Notes: a model not told the origin generated them from the sequence alone. Numbered from the stretch's first letter, positions 1 through 6,779 are shown. The stretch is 11,884 bases of DNA from Anaerolineales bacterium UBA6128 (GCA_002423325.1 DIVQ01000050.1:10423-22306); one strand, 5' to 3'. A program made the numbers and translations.

Positions 1-471
1 ATCGTGGTGCTCGATGACGACATTCTCGGCAAACCGCGCAGCGACGCCGAAGCCACCGCGATGCTCGCACGTCTGCGCAACCGTCAGCACCTGGTCTATT
101 CGGGCCTGGCCATCACTGCGGCAGATGCCGAGCGGCGCAGCCTGCAGGTCGCTGTGACGCCGGTTACCATGCGCGCCTACTGCGACGCCGAGATCGCGGC
201 TTACGTGGCCAGCGGCGACCCGCGCGATAAGGCAGGCGCCTATGCCATCCAATCGACCAGCCTGAACCCCATTGCCGACATCGACGGCTGCTACGCCAAC
301 GTCATGGGGCTGCCCCTGTGTCACCTCTACCGCGTGCTGCGCGCATGGGGCTGCGCCGTGCCTGTGCATCCCTTCCGCGGCTGTCCCCAGGCCGTGAGGG
401 CAGGCTGCCCTTGGGCGGCTGACATCCTCTACGCCAGTCGAACAGACAATGACCCGACGCACTGCAAATAA
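1..471 (+). CDS. maf: Maf-family nucleotide pyrophosphatase, 5' end missing
   Basis: This is the C-terminal part (about 156 codons) of a Maf/YhdE-family house-cleaning pyrophosphatase, which hydrolyses non-canonical nucleotides or dTTP/UTP to the monophosphate. The frame is open from base 1, and about 60-70 N-terminal residues, including the usual AS.SPRR start motif, lie outside the window. Visible family motifs are DDDILGKP at the left edge, ML..L......V.SGLAI, EIAAYVASGDPRDKAGAYAIQ and NVMGLPL. The DKAGAYAIQ signature is that of the dTTP/UTP-type enzymes, which is family knowledge and not proof of substrate. The tail beyond the GLPL helix is longer than usual and cysteine-rich (GCPQAVRAGCPW). 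The stop is TAA at 469-471. The infC promoter begins almost at once afterwards, so maf belongs to a separate upstream unit. Confidence 0.9.
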   Translation: MVVLDDDILGKPRSDAEATAMLARLRNRQHLVYSGLAITAADAERRSLQVAVTPVTMRAYCDAEIAAYVASGDPRDKAGAYAIQSTSLNPIADIDGCYANVMGLPLCHLYRVLRAWGCAVPVHPFRGCPQAVRAGCPWAADILYASRTDNDPTHCK

Positions 472-497
472 CTTGACATAGCCTCGGCCTCCAGTAT

Positions 498-526
498 TTG
501 ACACCCTCGGCCAGCTATGGTAAAGT
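498..526 (+). promoter_or_regulatory. Promoter of the infC operon
   Basis: A perfect TTGACA -35 (498-503) lies 17 bp from TAAAGT (521-526), which is preceded by an extended -10 TG (518-519). The predicted transcription start is near 532-534, giving a leader of about 75 nt before infC. A second perfect TTGACA sits 25 bp upstream (473-478) but has only a weak -10 partner. The position just after the maf stop and before infC fits an operon promoter. Confidence 0.75.
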
Positions 527-595
527 GTGCGAGCTGTGTTTCCACTTGGAGCTGCGGACGTAGAAAGAGCGCCCCAGCCCCTGTTTTGTACAAGC

Positions 596-609
596 GAGGT
601 CGTACCATT
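596..609 (+). promoter_or_regulatory. infC Shine-Dalgarno and ATT start codon
   Basis: GAGGT (596-600) is followed by 6 nt and the in-frame codon ATT (607-609). No ATG, GTG or TTG lies in a suitable place near the conserved IF-3 N-terminus. An AUU start is the well-known basis of IF-3 autorepression in other bacteria, because IF-3 rejects non-standard start codons including its own. Short GTAC copies flank the Shine-Dalgarno (588-591 and 602-605) and could form a small 4-bp stem presenting it in the loop. Confidence 0.85.
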
Positions 610-1164
610 AGCGCGAGAGAACATCGACTGAACGACGAGATCCGTGTCCGGGAAGTGCGTCTGATCGACGAGTCGGGCAAGCAACTCGGCATCTATCCCA
701 TCCGTGAGGCGCTGCGCCTGGCAGAGGATCACGGGGTAGATCTTGTCGAGATCGCACCCAACGCCAAACCTCCCGTCTGCCGCTTGCTGGACTATAGCAA
801 GTTCATCTATGAGCGGAACAAGCGGGAGCGTGAAGCGCGTCGGACGCAGAAACAGATCGATATCAAAGAGATTCGGCTGCGCCCCAAGACCGCCGAGCAC
901 GACATGCTCATCAAGGTGCGCCGGGCGCGCGAGTTTCTCAGCGATGGTGCCAAAGTCCGGATTCGAATCCGCTTTCGTGGGCGTGAGATCACACATCAGG
1001 AGATCGCCCGCGACCTGCTTGCCAAAATGGCTGAAGCCTTGGCCGAAGACGCCATCGTCGAGCAACGCCCGGCGATGGACGCCATGACGATGCTGATGGT
1101 CCTGGCGCCAAGTGGGAAGATCGAGAAGAAAGAGACTACACCGGAGGAACCCACAAGTGCCTAA
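607..1164 (+). CDS. infC: Translation initiation factor IF-3
   Basis: IF-3 binds the 30S subunit, keeps it apart from 50S and proofreads the initiator tRNA/start codon pair. From the ATT start the protein is 185 aa, the normal family length. It begins in the family pattern REHRLNDEIRVREVRLID (the residues before it are not IF-3-like). The N-domain runs to about residue 80, with LGIYPIREAL, GVDLVEIAPNAKPPVCRLLDY and KFIYE. The basic linker RNKREREARRTQKQ follows, then the C-domain with KEIRLRP, RIRFRGREITHQEIA and MLMVLAP. An upstream in-frame ATG at 517 overlaps the predicted -10 box and is rejected. The stop overlaps the rpmI start by 8 nt, so the two genes are translationally linked. Regulation by IF-3 itself through the ATT codon is inferred from the start codon. 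Confidence 0.96.
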   Translation: MSAREHRLNDEIRVREVRLIDESGKQLGIYPIREALRLAEDHGVDLVEIAPNAKPPVCRLLDYSKFIYERNKREREARRTQKQIDIKEIRLRPKTAEHDMLIKVRRAREFLSDGAKVRIRIRFRGREITHQEIARDLLAKMAEALAEDAIVEQRPAMDAMTMLMVLAPSGKIEKKETTPEEPTSA

Positions 1165-1369
1165 ACTCAAGACCCACAAGGCCACCGCTAAGCGCTTCAA
1201 GCTAACCGGTACGGGCAAGCTGGTTCGCACTAAGGGCGAAAAACGACACCTTAGGCGTAATCGGAGCAAGCGTTCCAAGCGCGAATCCTGGAAGATGTTC
1301 TTGGTCGAGACTCCAGGCGAAGTGAAGCGCGTGAAGCGTTTGTTGCCCTACCTGCAAAAGAAGGGCTAA
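1157..1369 (+). CDS. rpmI: Ribosomal protein L35 (bL35)
   Basis: This small, very basic 50S protein has 70 aa. It starts at GTG 1157, inside the last codons of infC, with Shine-Dalgarno GGAGG at 1143-1147 (9 nt spacing). The sequence has the L35 pattern: PKLKTHKATAKRFK at the N-terminus, GTGKLVR, the basic RHLRRNRSKRSKR stretch, and the C-terminal VKRLLPYL. The length is slightly above the common 64-66 aa. The frame is also open upstream to an ATG at 1112, but that start would add 15 residues foreign to L35 and has no ribosome binding site. The gene is the second in infC-rpmI-rplT, a conserved order across bacteria. Confidence 0.95.
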   Translation: MPKLKTHKATAKRFKLTGTGKLVRTKGEKRHLRRNRSKRSKRESWKMFLVETPGEVKRVKRLLPYLQKKG

Positions 1370-1429
1370 CCCGAATCGACTGCGGCGCGCACGCGGCGCG
1401 GTCATTACCAGCCAGAGAGGGATAACAAG

Positions 1430-1822
1430 TTGCCGAGAGTTAAAAGGGGCGTTCCTGCCCGTCAGCGCCATAAGAAAATCGTCGACATCAGCAAGGGGGC
1501 ACGCGGTACCAGCAGCAAGCTGTTCCGACGCGCCAACGAGTCGATGTTGCATTCGCTGTCTTACGCCACGCGCGACCGCCGCGACAAGAAGCGTGAGATG
1601 CGCAAGCTTTGGATCACGCGCATCAACGCCGGAGCCCGCGAGAACGGTCTCAGCTACAGCCGCTTTGTAGAAGGGCTGCGGCTGGCAGGTATCACCATCA
1701 ACCGCAAGGTGCTGGCCGACCTGGCTATCACCGACCCGCAGGCGTTTGGCAAACTCGTCGAGGCGGCCCGTCAGGCCAGCGCGCAAATGGCCGAGGCGCA
1801 GCCCGCAACGGTGGAGGCCTGA
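1430..1822 (+). CDS. rplT: Ribosomal protein L20 (bL20)
   Basis: L20 is a primary 23S rRNA-binding protein needed for early 50S assembly. In several bacteria it also represses its own operon. The 130-aa product starts at TTG 1430 with Shine-Dalgarno AGAGAGG (1414-1420). The start is fixed by the conserved N-terminus PRVKRGVPARQRHKK. Other family landmarks are YATRDRRDKKREMRKLWI.RINA, NGLSYS.F..GL and INRK.LADLAI. The C-terminal alanine-rich extension (about 15 aa) is longer than in E. coli. The 60-nt gap from rpmI contains a direct repeat of GCGGCGCG but no evident terminator or promoter. The gene lies 8 nt upstream of the methyltransferase gene, so all four genes are probably one transcript. 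Confidence 0.95.
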   Translation: MPRVKRGVPARQRHKKIVDISKGARGTSSKLFRRANESMLHSLSYATRDRRDKKREMRKLWITRINAGARENGLSYSRFVEGLRLAGITINRKVLADLAITDPQAFGKLVEAARQASAQMAEAQPATVEA

Positions 1823-1830
1823 CACTGGCC

Positions 1831-2628
1831 GTGCCACCCGTCGGGCTGATCACCAGTCCCGATAACGCGCAGTGCAAGGCTGCGCGCGCTTTACACAAGA
1901 AGCGAGTCCGCTATCAGGAGAGGCGCTACCTCGTCGAGGGTCTGCGTACAGTGGCCCAAGCGCTCTCTCAGGATATGCGGCTCGCTGCTTTGTTTTACAC
2001 GCCCGACCTGACCCAGGACCCGCATGGCAGCGAACTTGTTGAGGACGCTGCCGGCCGCGGCGTGCCCTGCCACCTGGTAACACCCCAGGTGATGGCCACC
2101 CTTTCAGACACCGTGACGCCCCAGGGGCTGCTGGCCGTGGCCGAGATGCCCGCCCCCACGCTGCAGGCCGCACAACACGCCGATCTTCTGTTGGTGCTGG
2201 ATGACCTGCGTGACCCGGGCAACCTGGGGACGATCCTGCGTACAGCCCAGGCCACGGGCGTTGATGCGGTGCTGTTGACGGACGGCTGCGTAGACGCCTA
2301 CGCGCCCAAGGTGGTACGGGCCGGCATGGGCGCTCACTTTTTGTTGCCGCTGCTGCCCGACCTGCCATGGGATCAGATCGGCGAGGCCGTGCAGGGCAAG
2401 CACTGTGTGCTGGCCGACCCACGGGATGGCGTCCTGCCCTGGGAACTGGATTGGCGGCCGCCGTTGGCGCTGATCGTCAGCAGCGAGGCGCACGGAGCCA
2501 GCGCCGCGGCTCAGGCGCTGGCCATGCAGCACGTGCGCCTGCCGATGCGTGCTGAGGTAGAGTCGCTGAACGCGGCGATCGCCACGGCCGTGCTGCTGTT
2601 CGAGGCTGTCCGGCAGCGCAGCGCCTAG
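1831..2628 (+). CDS. TrmH/SpoU-family RNA 2'-O-methyltransferase
   Basis: This is a SPOUT-class SAM-dependent methyltransferase, predicted to 2'-O-methylate rRNA or tRNA. From GTG 1831 it is 265 aa. An N-terminal substrate-binding domain (about residues 12-105, with RYLVEGLRTV and VTPQGLLAV) is followed by the trefoil-knot catalytic domain. Motif 1 is LDDLRDPGNLGTILRTA (residues 123-139, N131 and R137 conserved). Motif 2 is the SSEAHG loop (218-222, replacing the common GNEGHG). Motif 3 is VRLPMRAEVESLNAAIATAVLLFE. The start is somewhat uncertain: GGAGG at 1813-1817 is 13 nt away, and the frame stays open far upstream inside rplT. Its place at the end of a translation operon fits rRNA modification. 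The exact target nucleotide cannot be told from sequence. Confidence 0.9.
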   Translation: MPPVGLITSPDNAQCKAARALHKKRVRYQERRYLVEGLRTVAQALSQDMRLAALFYTPDLTQDPHGSELVEDAAGRGVPCHLVTPQVMATLSDTVTPQGLLAVAEMPAPTLQAAQHADLLLVLDDLRDPGNLGTILRTAQATGVDAVLLTDGCVDAYAPKVVRAGMGAHFLLPLLPDLPWDQIGEAVQGKHCVLADPRDGVLPWELDWRPPLALIVSSEAHGASAAAQALAMQHVRLPMRAEVESLNAAIATAVLLFEAVRQRSA

Positions 2629-2775
2629 GAATCCGGCCGAAGACTCTCCGTTTGGCGAGCTCACCTTTGCGCCGGATTCCTGCAGGCAAAGCCGACGCAA
2701 CCAACCACAAAGGAGACAACTCGCCCTTTCACGCCAAACTGACGCAGTCTTCCCGAGGCGACTTGTGCTTTGCCT
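2627..2775. repeat. Intergenic region with nested and competing inverted repeats
   Basis: The gap between the convergent trmH and pncC genes is unusually rich in inverted repeats. They are: an 11-bp perfect pair AGGAATCCGGC (2627-2637) / GCCGGATTCCT (2671-2681); GAAGACT (2639-2645) / AGTCTTC (2746-2752); GTTTGGCG (2650-2657) / CGCCAAAC (2732-2739); and AGGCAAAG (2684-2691) / CTTTGCCT (2768-2775). The second and third pairs are nested and together form imperfect arms of about 20 bp enclosing some 75 bp. The first pair crosses them. No T-tract follows any stem, so a standard intrinsic terminator is not evident. It could be a structured RNA, a small palindromic element remnant, or a termination region for both genes. 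Confidence 0.55.
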
Positions 2776-3273
2776 CTAGCTCAGGTGCTCCAGCACCAGC
2801 GCAAGGGCGGCCACGACCGACAGCTCTTTGTTTCCCAGCCGATCCTGATCCCAGACGTAACGCCGCACCTCGTCGCCACGCGGGCTCGAGATGCCGATAT
2901 AAACGGTGCCCACCGGCTTGGCGGGGGTGCCCCCCGACGGCCCGGCAATGCCGGTCACCGCGATACCCACCTGGGTGTCCAACAGCCGTCGCACGGCGCG
3001 CGCAAGCTCAAAGGCTACCGGCTGACTGACGGCGCCATGTTCCAGCAACAGCGCCGGCGGCACGCCCAGCAGCGTACTCTTGGCCTCGTACGAGTAGGCG
3101 ACGACACCGCCCTCGTAGAACGCCGAGCTGCCCGGCAGGTTTGTGAGCGTGTGGCCGATCTGCCCGCCGGTACACGATTCAGCCGTCGCCAGGGTCCAAT
3201 TGCGTTCAAGCAGCAGCACGCTGATGCGTTCCACCAGCCCGTCGGGTGATTGTTGCAAGACACTCTTTTCCAC
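2776..3273 (-). CDS. pncC: NMN amidohydrolase (CinA C-terminal domain protein)
   Basis: This stand-alone CinA C-terminal domain of 165 aa deamidates nicotinamide mononucleotide to nicotinic acid mononucleotide in NAD recycling. Family motifs are TAESCTGG (residues 30-37), GSSAFYEGGVVAYSYEAK (48-65), GAVS (80-83) and VTGIAGPSGGTPAKPVGTVYIG (106-127). Ser33, Tyr60 and Lys65 match residues of the proposed active site in characterised PncC. The start is GTG 3273 with GAAGG (3284-3280 on the minus strand) 6 nt ahead. The N-terminal MoaB-like domain of full CinA is absent, and the upstream sequence does not encode it. In Bacillus cinA is next to recA; here the domain sits 6 kb from recA on the far side of holB-ricT. 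It diverges from holB. Confidence 0.93.
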   Translation of the reverse strand: MEKSVLQQSPDGLVERISVLLLERNWTLATAESCTGGQIGHTLTNLPGSSAFYEGGVVAYSYEAKSTLLGVPPALLLEHGAVSQPVAFELARAVRRLLDTQVGIAVTGIAGPSGGTPAKPVGTVYIGISSPRGDEVRRYVWDQDRLGNKELSVVAALALVLEHLS

Positions 3274-3290
3274 GCCGTACCTTCTTTGGT

Positions 3291-3332
3291 GGCCAGACGG
3301 CTGACATAATGCCTGCTTGTCTCAGTCTGGCC
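3291..3332. promoter_or_regulatory. Imperfect palindrome in the pncC-holB divergent region
   Basis: GGCCAGAC (3291-3298) is repeated inverted as GTCTGGCC (3325-3332). An inner pair, GACA (3303-3306) / TGTC (3318-3321), is nested within. The right half covers the -35 box of the holB promoter, and the left half lies in the pncC leader. This could be an operator or a leader hairpin; no regulator is identified. Confidence 0.4.
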
Positions 3333-3345
3333 GTCATGGTAGAAT
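3317..3345 (+). promoter_or_regulatory. Promoter of holB-ricT
   Basis: TTGTCT (3317-3322), a 17-bp spacer and TAGAAT (3340-3345) form a good vegetative promoter with an extended -10 TG at 3337-3338. The predicted start is near 3352, giving a leader of about 47 nt before holB. The TGGTA context is shared with the infC promoter. Confidence 0.65.
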
Positions 3346-3398
3346 GGCGAGCATTGTAACGCAAATCGCGGCGGCCCAAAACCGAAAGCAGACGAGGG

Positions 3399-4376
3399 AT
3401 GTGGCAGACTTACGGGCATGACTGGGCGACGGCGCTGTTGCAGCAGGCGCTCGATACACAGCGCCTCTCTCACGCCTACCTGATCACCGGCCCCGCGCAC
3501 ATTGGCAAAGCGACCCTGGCGCGCGAGTTCGCGGCGGCGCTTAACTGCACGGGCCAGACGCCGCCCTGCGGCGAGTGCCGGAGCTGTCGCCTGGCGCACG
3601 ATGACAGCCACCCGGACATCCTGGTGGTGCAGGCTCAGGAGCACGTGCTCAAGATCGACCAGATTCGTAGCCTCCAGCACGACCTTGCGCTCTCGCCCTA
3701 CGAAGGGCGTTACCGGGTCTGCCTGCTCATCGATCTGCATCTGGCGACGGACGAGGCGGAGAACGCGCTGCTCAAGACGCTGGAGGAGCCAGCCTCGCGC
3801 GTGGTGCTGGTGCTGACGGCCACCGACGCCAGTCTGCTGCTGCCGACGGTCGTCTCGCGCTGTCAGGTGCTGGCGCTGCGCGGCGTACCCGAGCAACGCA
3901 TCGTCCAGGCGCTTACCGAGCGCTGGCACGTGCAGCCCGACAGGGCGCAGCTGCTGGCGCGCCTGGCGGGCGGGCGCATCGGCTGGGCCATCACGGCCGC
4001 GCAGGACGAGAACGCGCTCGCCTACCGCGGCCAGGCACTCGATGACCTGCTGCAGGCCGTGATCGGCGGACGACTGGCGCGCCTCAAACTGGCCGAGTCC
4101 CTGGGATCGCTTGAACGCGACGAGCTCATCGAGCTGTCCAGCCTGTGGCAGACCTGGTGGCGCGATGTACTCTACGCCAATCAGGGCTGTGATGAGCTGG
4201 TAGTCAACCTGGATCGCACATCGGCCCTGCGCAGCCTGGCCGGGCAGTTGCGACCCGCGCAACTCACCGCGGCCTGCAACAGCGTCGACCGCCTGCGAGA
4301 GCAGTTGGGGCACAACGTCACGGCCAGGCTGGCTCTGGAGGATATGCTACTGAACTGGCCGCTGGCGACCGTATAG
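3399..4376 (+). CDS. holB: DNA polymerase III subunit delta' (clamp loader)
   Basis: Delta' is the rigid stator subunit of the clamp-loader complex that opens the beta clamp during replication. The 325-aa product has the family N-terminus MWQTYGHDWA..LL, SHAYLITGPAHIGKATLA (a degenerate P-loop, GK-A in place of GK-S/T, at 31-38), and a zinc module with Cys50, Cys57, Cys60 and Cys63 (PPCGECRSC). It also has the sensor/Walker-B-like LLIDLHLATDEAENALLKTLEEP and the SRC arginine-finger motif (153-155). These keep it apart from DnaX, which would have a full Walker A and a longer C-terminus. The ATG at 3399 gives the standard N-terminus, but the GAGGG in front abuts it directly, so the ribosome binding site is poor. 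ricT follows after 36 nt, as in Bacillus. Confidence 0.93.
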   Translation: MWQTYGHDWATALLQQALDTQRLSHAYLITGPAHIGKATLAREFAAALNCTGQTPPCGECRSCRLAHDDSHPDILVVQAQEHVLKIDQIRSLQHDLALSPYEGRYRVCLLIDLHLATDEAENALLKTLEEPASRVVLVLTATDASLLLPTVVSRCQVLALRGVPEQRIVQALTERWHVQPDRAQLLARLAGGRIGWAITAAQDENALAYRGQALDDLLQAVIGGRLARLKLAESLGSLERDELIELSSLWQTWWRDVLYANQGCDELVVNLDRTSALRSLAGQLRPAQLTAACNSVDRLREQLGHNVTARLALEDMLLNWPLATV

Positions 4377-4412
4377 CGCCAGCGCATCATGTAACGAGAG
4401 AGGACGGCACCC

Positions 4413-5675
4413 ATGCCGATTGTGGTTGGAGTCAAGTTCAGGGGAGTGGGCAAGGTCTACTACTTTGCCCCCGGCGACACAGACGACCTGTCGATCAACG
4501 ACCATGTCATCGTCGAGACCGCGCGTGGCACCGAAATAGCCGTGGTCACGATGGCGCCCCGGGAGATCGCTGCCGACAAGGTGGTGGGCCAGCCTAAACC
4601 GGTGACACGCAAGGCCAGCACCACCGACCTGCTCAACGCCGAGCGCTTTCGCGCCAAAGAGGACGCGGTGCTGCTGGAGTGCCGCGAGCATGTGGCCAAG
4701 ACCAGTCTGCCAATGAAGGTCGTGGCCGCCGAGTACAGCTATGACGGCACCCGGCTGACCTTTGCCTTTACCTCAGAGCAGCGCGTCGACTTTCGCGACC
4801 TCGTTCGCGAACTGGCCCATCACTTTAACACGCGCATCGAGCTGCGCCAGATCGGTGTGCGCGATGAAGCCAAGATCGTGGGCGGCATGGGCAAGTGCGG
4901 TCGTCCGCTCTGTTGCGCCACCTGGCTGAGCGATTTTGCGCCCGTGTCGATTCGCATGGCCAAACAGCAGGACTTGCCGCTGAGCCCGATGGAGATCTCG
5001 GGCCTGTGTGGCCGGTTGCTCTGTTGCCTGGCCTACGAGTCGGACTTTTACAAAGAGGTCAAAAGCAAGTTCCCCAAAGTCGGCAAGATGATTGACACCC
5101 CCGTCGGACCGGCACGCCTGCGCAGAGTGCGGGTTTTCAGGGAGACGGCCGAAATAGAGCTGGAAGACGGCACGCAGCTCGAGCTGACCGCGGACCAGTT
5201 GGCGGGCAAAGAGCCGATCACTCTGAATCAGGGCAATCAGGGGCTGAACGGCCTGCAACAGCAGGCGCTGGGTCAGGCCATCTCGGGAGACCATGAGGCT
5301 GACCTTGACGAGGACGACGCGACGCCGGAACAGCCCGCGCGACGCTCGACGGAAACGGCTGACAGCACGTCCGCAGGAGAACAGCGCCGACAGGACCGCC
5401 GCTCCCGAACACCCGCCGGAGGCGGCGACACAGCGCGCCGGCAGCAAGGAAGCAGGTCGCGCAGGAACCAGCCCGCGCGCGAATCCGGCCCTTCGGAGCA
5501 GCAGCAGAATGGACGAGCGCCGGAAGCGCCGGCCACACCGGGCACGCGCACTGAAGGGGCACGTTCGGGGTCGCGCCGGCGCCGACGCTCGTCGCGCGGC
5601 GGACAACAGAGACAGGGATCGCCAACCAATAAGCCCGGTGACAACGGCAACGCGCAGGGGTCAAGCGGGGAGTAG
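4413..5675 (+). CDS. ricT: PSP1-domain protein RicT (YaaT) with long arginine-rich tail
   Basis: RicT is a component of the RicA/RicF/RicT (Y) complex, which in Bacillus carries iron-sulfur clusters and directs RNase Y cleavage of selected mRNAs. The 420-aa product starts at ATG 4413 with GAGAGAGGA 8 nt ahead. Residues 1-270 are the conserved part. The PSP1 region carries two CGRxLCC clusters, C162/C167/C168 and C199/C204/C205, the candidate cluster ligands. Residues from about 271 to 420 are a low-complexity tail. It has an acidic patch (DLDEDD, 297-302) followed by Gln/Arg/Ser/Gly-rich sequence including RRRRRSSRGG (388-397). Bacillus YaaT is about 275 aa, so the tail is an addition, probably disordered and nucleic-acid binding (inference). 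The rny gene lies about 1.2 kb away on the other strand. Partners RicA and RicF are not in the window. Confidence 0.9.
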   Translation: MPIVVGVKFRGVGKVYYFAPGDTDDLSINDHVIVETARGTEIAVVTMAPREIAADKVVGQPKPVTRKASTTDLLNAERFRAKEDAVLLECREHVAKTSLPMKVVAAEYSYDGTRLTFAFTSEQRVDFRDLVRELAHHFNTRIELRQIGVRDEAKIVGGMGKCGRPLCCATWLSDFAPVSIRMAKQQDLPLSPMEISGLCGRLLCCLAYESDFYKEVKSKFPKVGKMIDTPVGPARLRRVRVFRETAEIELEDGTQLELTADQLAGKEPITLNQGNQGLNGLQQQALGQAISGDHEADLDEDDATPEQPARRSTETADSTSAGEQRRQDRRSRTPAGGGDTARRQQGSRSRRNQPARESGPSEQQQNGRAPEAPATPGTRTEGARSGSRRRRRSSRGGQQRQGSPTNKPGDNGNAQGSSGE

Positions 5676-5691
5676 TTGCCCGTCCGGGTTC

Positions 5692-6522
5692 CTAGGCGTC
5701 AGGCCGTTGCGCGTGGCGCGCAAACAGCGCCTGCACACACTCGCGCGGGAGCAGGCCGGATCCCAGAGTATTGTTGGGCATCACGGGCGTCCCATGAAAG
5801 TCGCTGCCGCCGGTGCAGATGAGGCCGTGTTCGCGGGCCAGATCGCACAAAAAGCCCGTGGCGATCTCGTTGTAGCTCCCATAGTAGGCCTCGAGACCCA
5901 CAAGGCCCTCCGAGGCCAGTCCGGGCACCAGCGCTTGTAGCTCCCACGGGTGTGCGAGCACGGGCAGACCGCCGGCGGCACGAATCATCTGCAACGCCTC
6001 AACGGGCGTCACCTTGAGCCGTGGCACATAGGCCGCTTTGCCGCTCCCCAGATAGCGCTCAAAGGCCTGCCTGACGTCGGCGACGTAACCCGCCTCTACC
6101 ATGGCTCGCGCGATATGTGGTCTGCCGATACTCCCCTCGCCCGCCAGCGACCGCACCCTCTCCCACGACAGCTCTTTGCCCAGTGCAGAAAGTCGGGCCA
6201 GCATCGTGTGCACGCGCTCCAGCCTGGCGCTGCGGAAACGCCGCAGCTGCAACTGCAACGTATCGTCCAGGTCCTCGACAAAGTAGCCCAGCACATGGCA
6301 CTCGGTGTCATCCAGGCTGGCACTGATCTCTACGCCGGCAATGACCTGCAGCGGGGTACCCTCGGCGGCCTGGCGCGCTTCCGCAACGCCCTCAACGGCG
6401 TCGTGGTCCGTAATCGCGATCACGCTCAGCCCCAGCGTATGCGCCATCCCCACGATCTCAGACGGCGTGTACAACCCGTCCGAGATCGTGGTGTGGATGT
6501 GCAAATCTGCATAGGGGTTCAT
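5692..6522 (-). CDS. PHP-domain phosphoesterase, COG0613 (YciV/RNase AM-like)
   Basis: This is a polymerase-and-histidinol-phosphatase (PHP) fold metal-dependent phosphoesterase of 276 aa. Metal-ligand candidates are all present: H8 and H10 (ADLHIHT), D15 (SDG), H40 (ITDHD), E65 (GVEIS), H76 (CHVLGY), H136 (GRPHIA), H191 (LAHP), and D241 and H243 (SDFHG). The insertion with GRPHIARAMVEAGY and the overall length match COG0613. Members of that family hydrolyse 3',5'-nucleoside bisphosphates (pAp) or trim 5' ends of RNA as E. coli RNase AM. The start ATG (6522-6520) overlaps the spoVS stop as ATGA, implying translational coupling. The frame stays open further upstream across spoVS, but that part is not PHP-like. 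It converges with ricT, with a 16-nt gap. Substrate is not proven by sequence. Confidence 0.9.
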   Translation of the reverse strand: MNPYADLHIHTTISDGLYTPSEIVGMAHTLGLSVIAITDHDAVEGVAEARQAAEGTPLQVIAGVEISASLDDTECHVLGYFVEDLDDTLQLQLRRFRSARLERVHTMLARLSALGKELSWERVRSLAGEGSIGRPHIARAMVEAGYVADVRQAFERYLGSGKAAYVPRLKVTPVEALQMIRAAGGLPVLAHPWELQALVPGLASEGLVGLEAYYGSYNEIATGFLCDLAREHGLICTGGSDFHGTPVMPNNTLGSGLLPRECVQALFARHAQRPDA

Positions 6523-6779
6523 CGTGGCTCGATAGCCATCTTGATCGCTGTGCGCTCCTGGTCTCCGATGACCACATCTGCAAAGCTGGGAATACAGATC
6601 GCGTCGATGCCATCGAGCGCCAAATAGCTGCGCGCGATGGCAATCGCCTTGCAGGCCTGATTCACCGCGCCTGCGCCGATGGCCTGCAGCTCGGCACGCC
6701 CCTTCTCTCGTACCACACCCGCGATGGCTCCCGCCACGGCAGTCGATCGGGAATGCGCTGACACTCTGAGTACTTCCAT
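6519..6779 (-). CDS. spoVS: Stage V sporulation protein S (SpoVS), Alba-like
   Basis: This short 86-aa protein is very close to Bacillus SpoVS along its whole length: EVLRVSA.S....VAGAIAGV.RE.G.AE.QAIGAGA.NQA.KAIAIAR, then ICIPSF.D..I...ERTAIKM..EPR. SpoVS belongs to the Alba-type nucleic-acid-binding fold and also occurs in non-sporulating bacteria, so it is not evidence for sporulation. The start ATG at 6779 has a strong Shine-Dalgarno (AAGGAGA) 7-8 nt ahead. Its partners are rny, 122 nt upstream, and the PHP gene, which overlaps its stop by 4 nt. In Bacillus the order is rny-ymdB-spoVS; here ymdB is missing between them. No promoter was recognised in the rny-spoVS gap, so read-through from rny is likely. 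An RNA-related role is an inference. Confidence 0.95.
   Translation of the reverse strand: MEVLRVSAHSRSTAVAGAIAGVVREKGRAELQAIGAGAVNQACKAIAIARSYLALDGIDAICIPSFADVVIGDQERTAIKMAIEPR

Noticed and set aside
473..500. First TTGACA (473-478) as a second infC promoter
   Set aside because: The only -10 candidate at a proper distance (TATTTG, 495-500) is poor; the downstream promoter is much better.
517..606. ATG at 517 as an upstream start of infC (30 extra residues)
   Set aside because: It overlaps the predicted -10 box, has no Shine-Dalgarno, and adds sequence unlike any IF-3 N-terminus; ATT at 607 with GAGGT fits much better.
3015..4313. 432-codon open frame antisense to holB and pncC
   Set aside because: The product is Arg/Gln/Ala-rich with no family pattern. 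It mirrors the GC-rich codon use of holB and overlaps a well-supported gene.
4773..5606. 277-codon open frame antisense to ricT
   Set aside because: A compositional shadow of the arginine-rich ricT tail and core; low-complexity product.
5679..5688. CCCG-TC-CGGG as a bidirectional terminator between ricT and the PHP gene
   Set aside because: The stem is only 3-4 bp with a minimal loop and no T-tract on either side.
6519..6779. spoVS as evidence of a spore former
   Set aside because: SpoVS is widespread in non-sporulating bacteria and no other sporulation gene is in the window.
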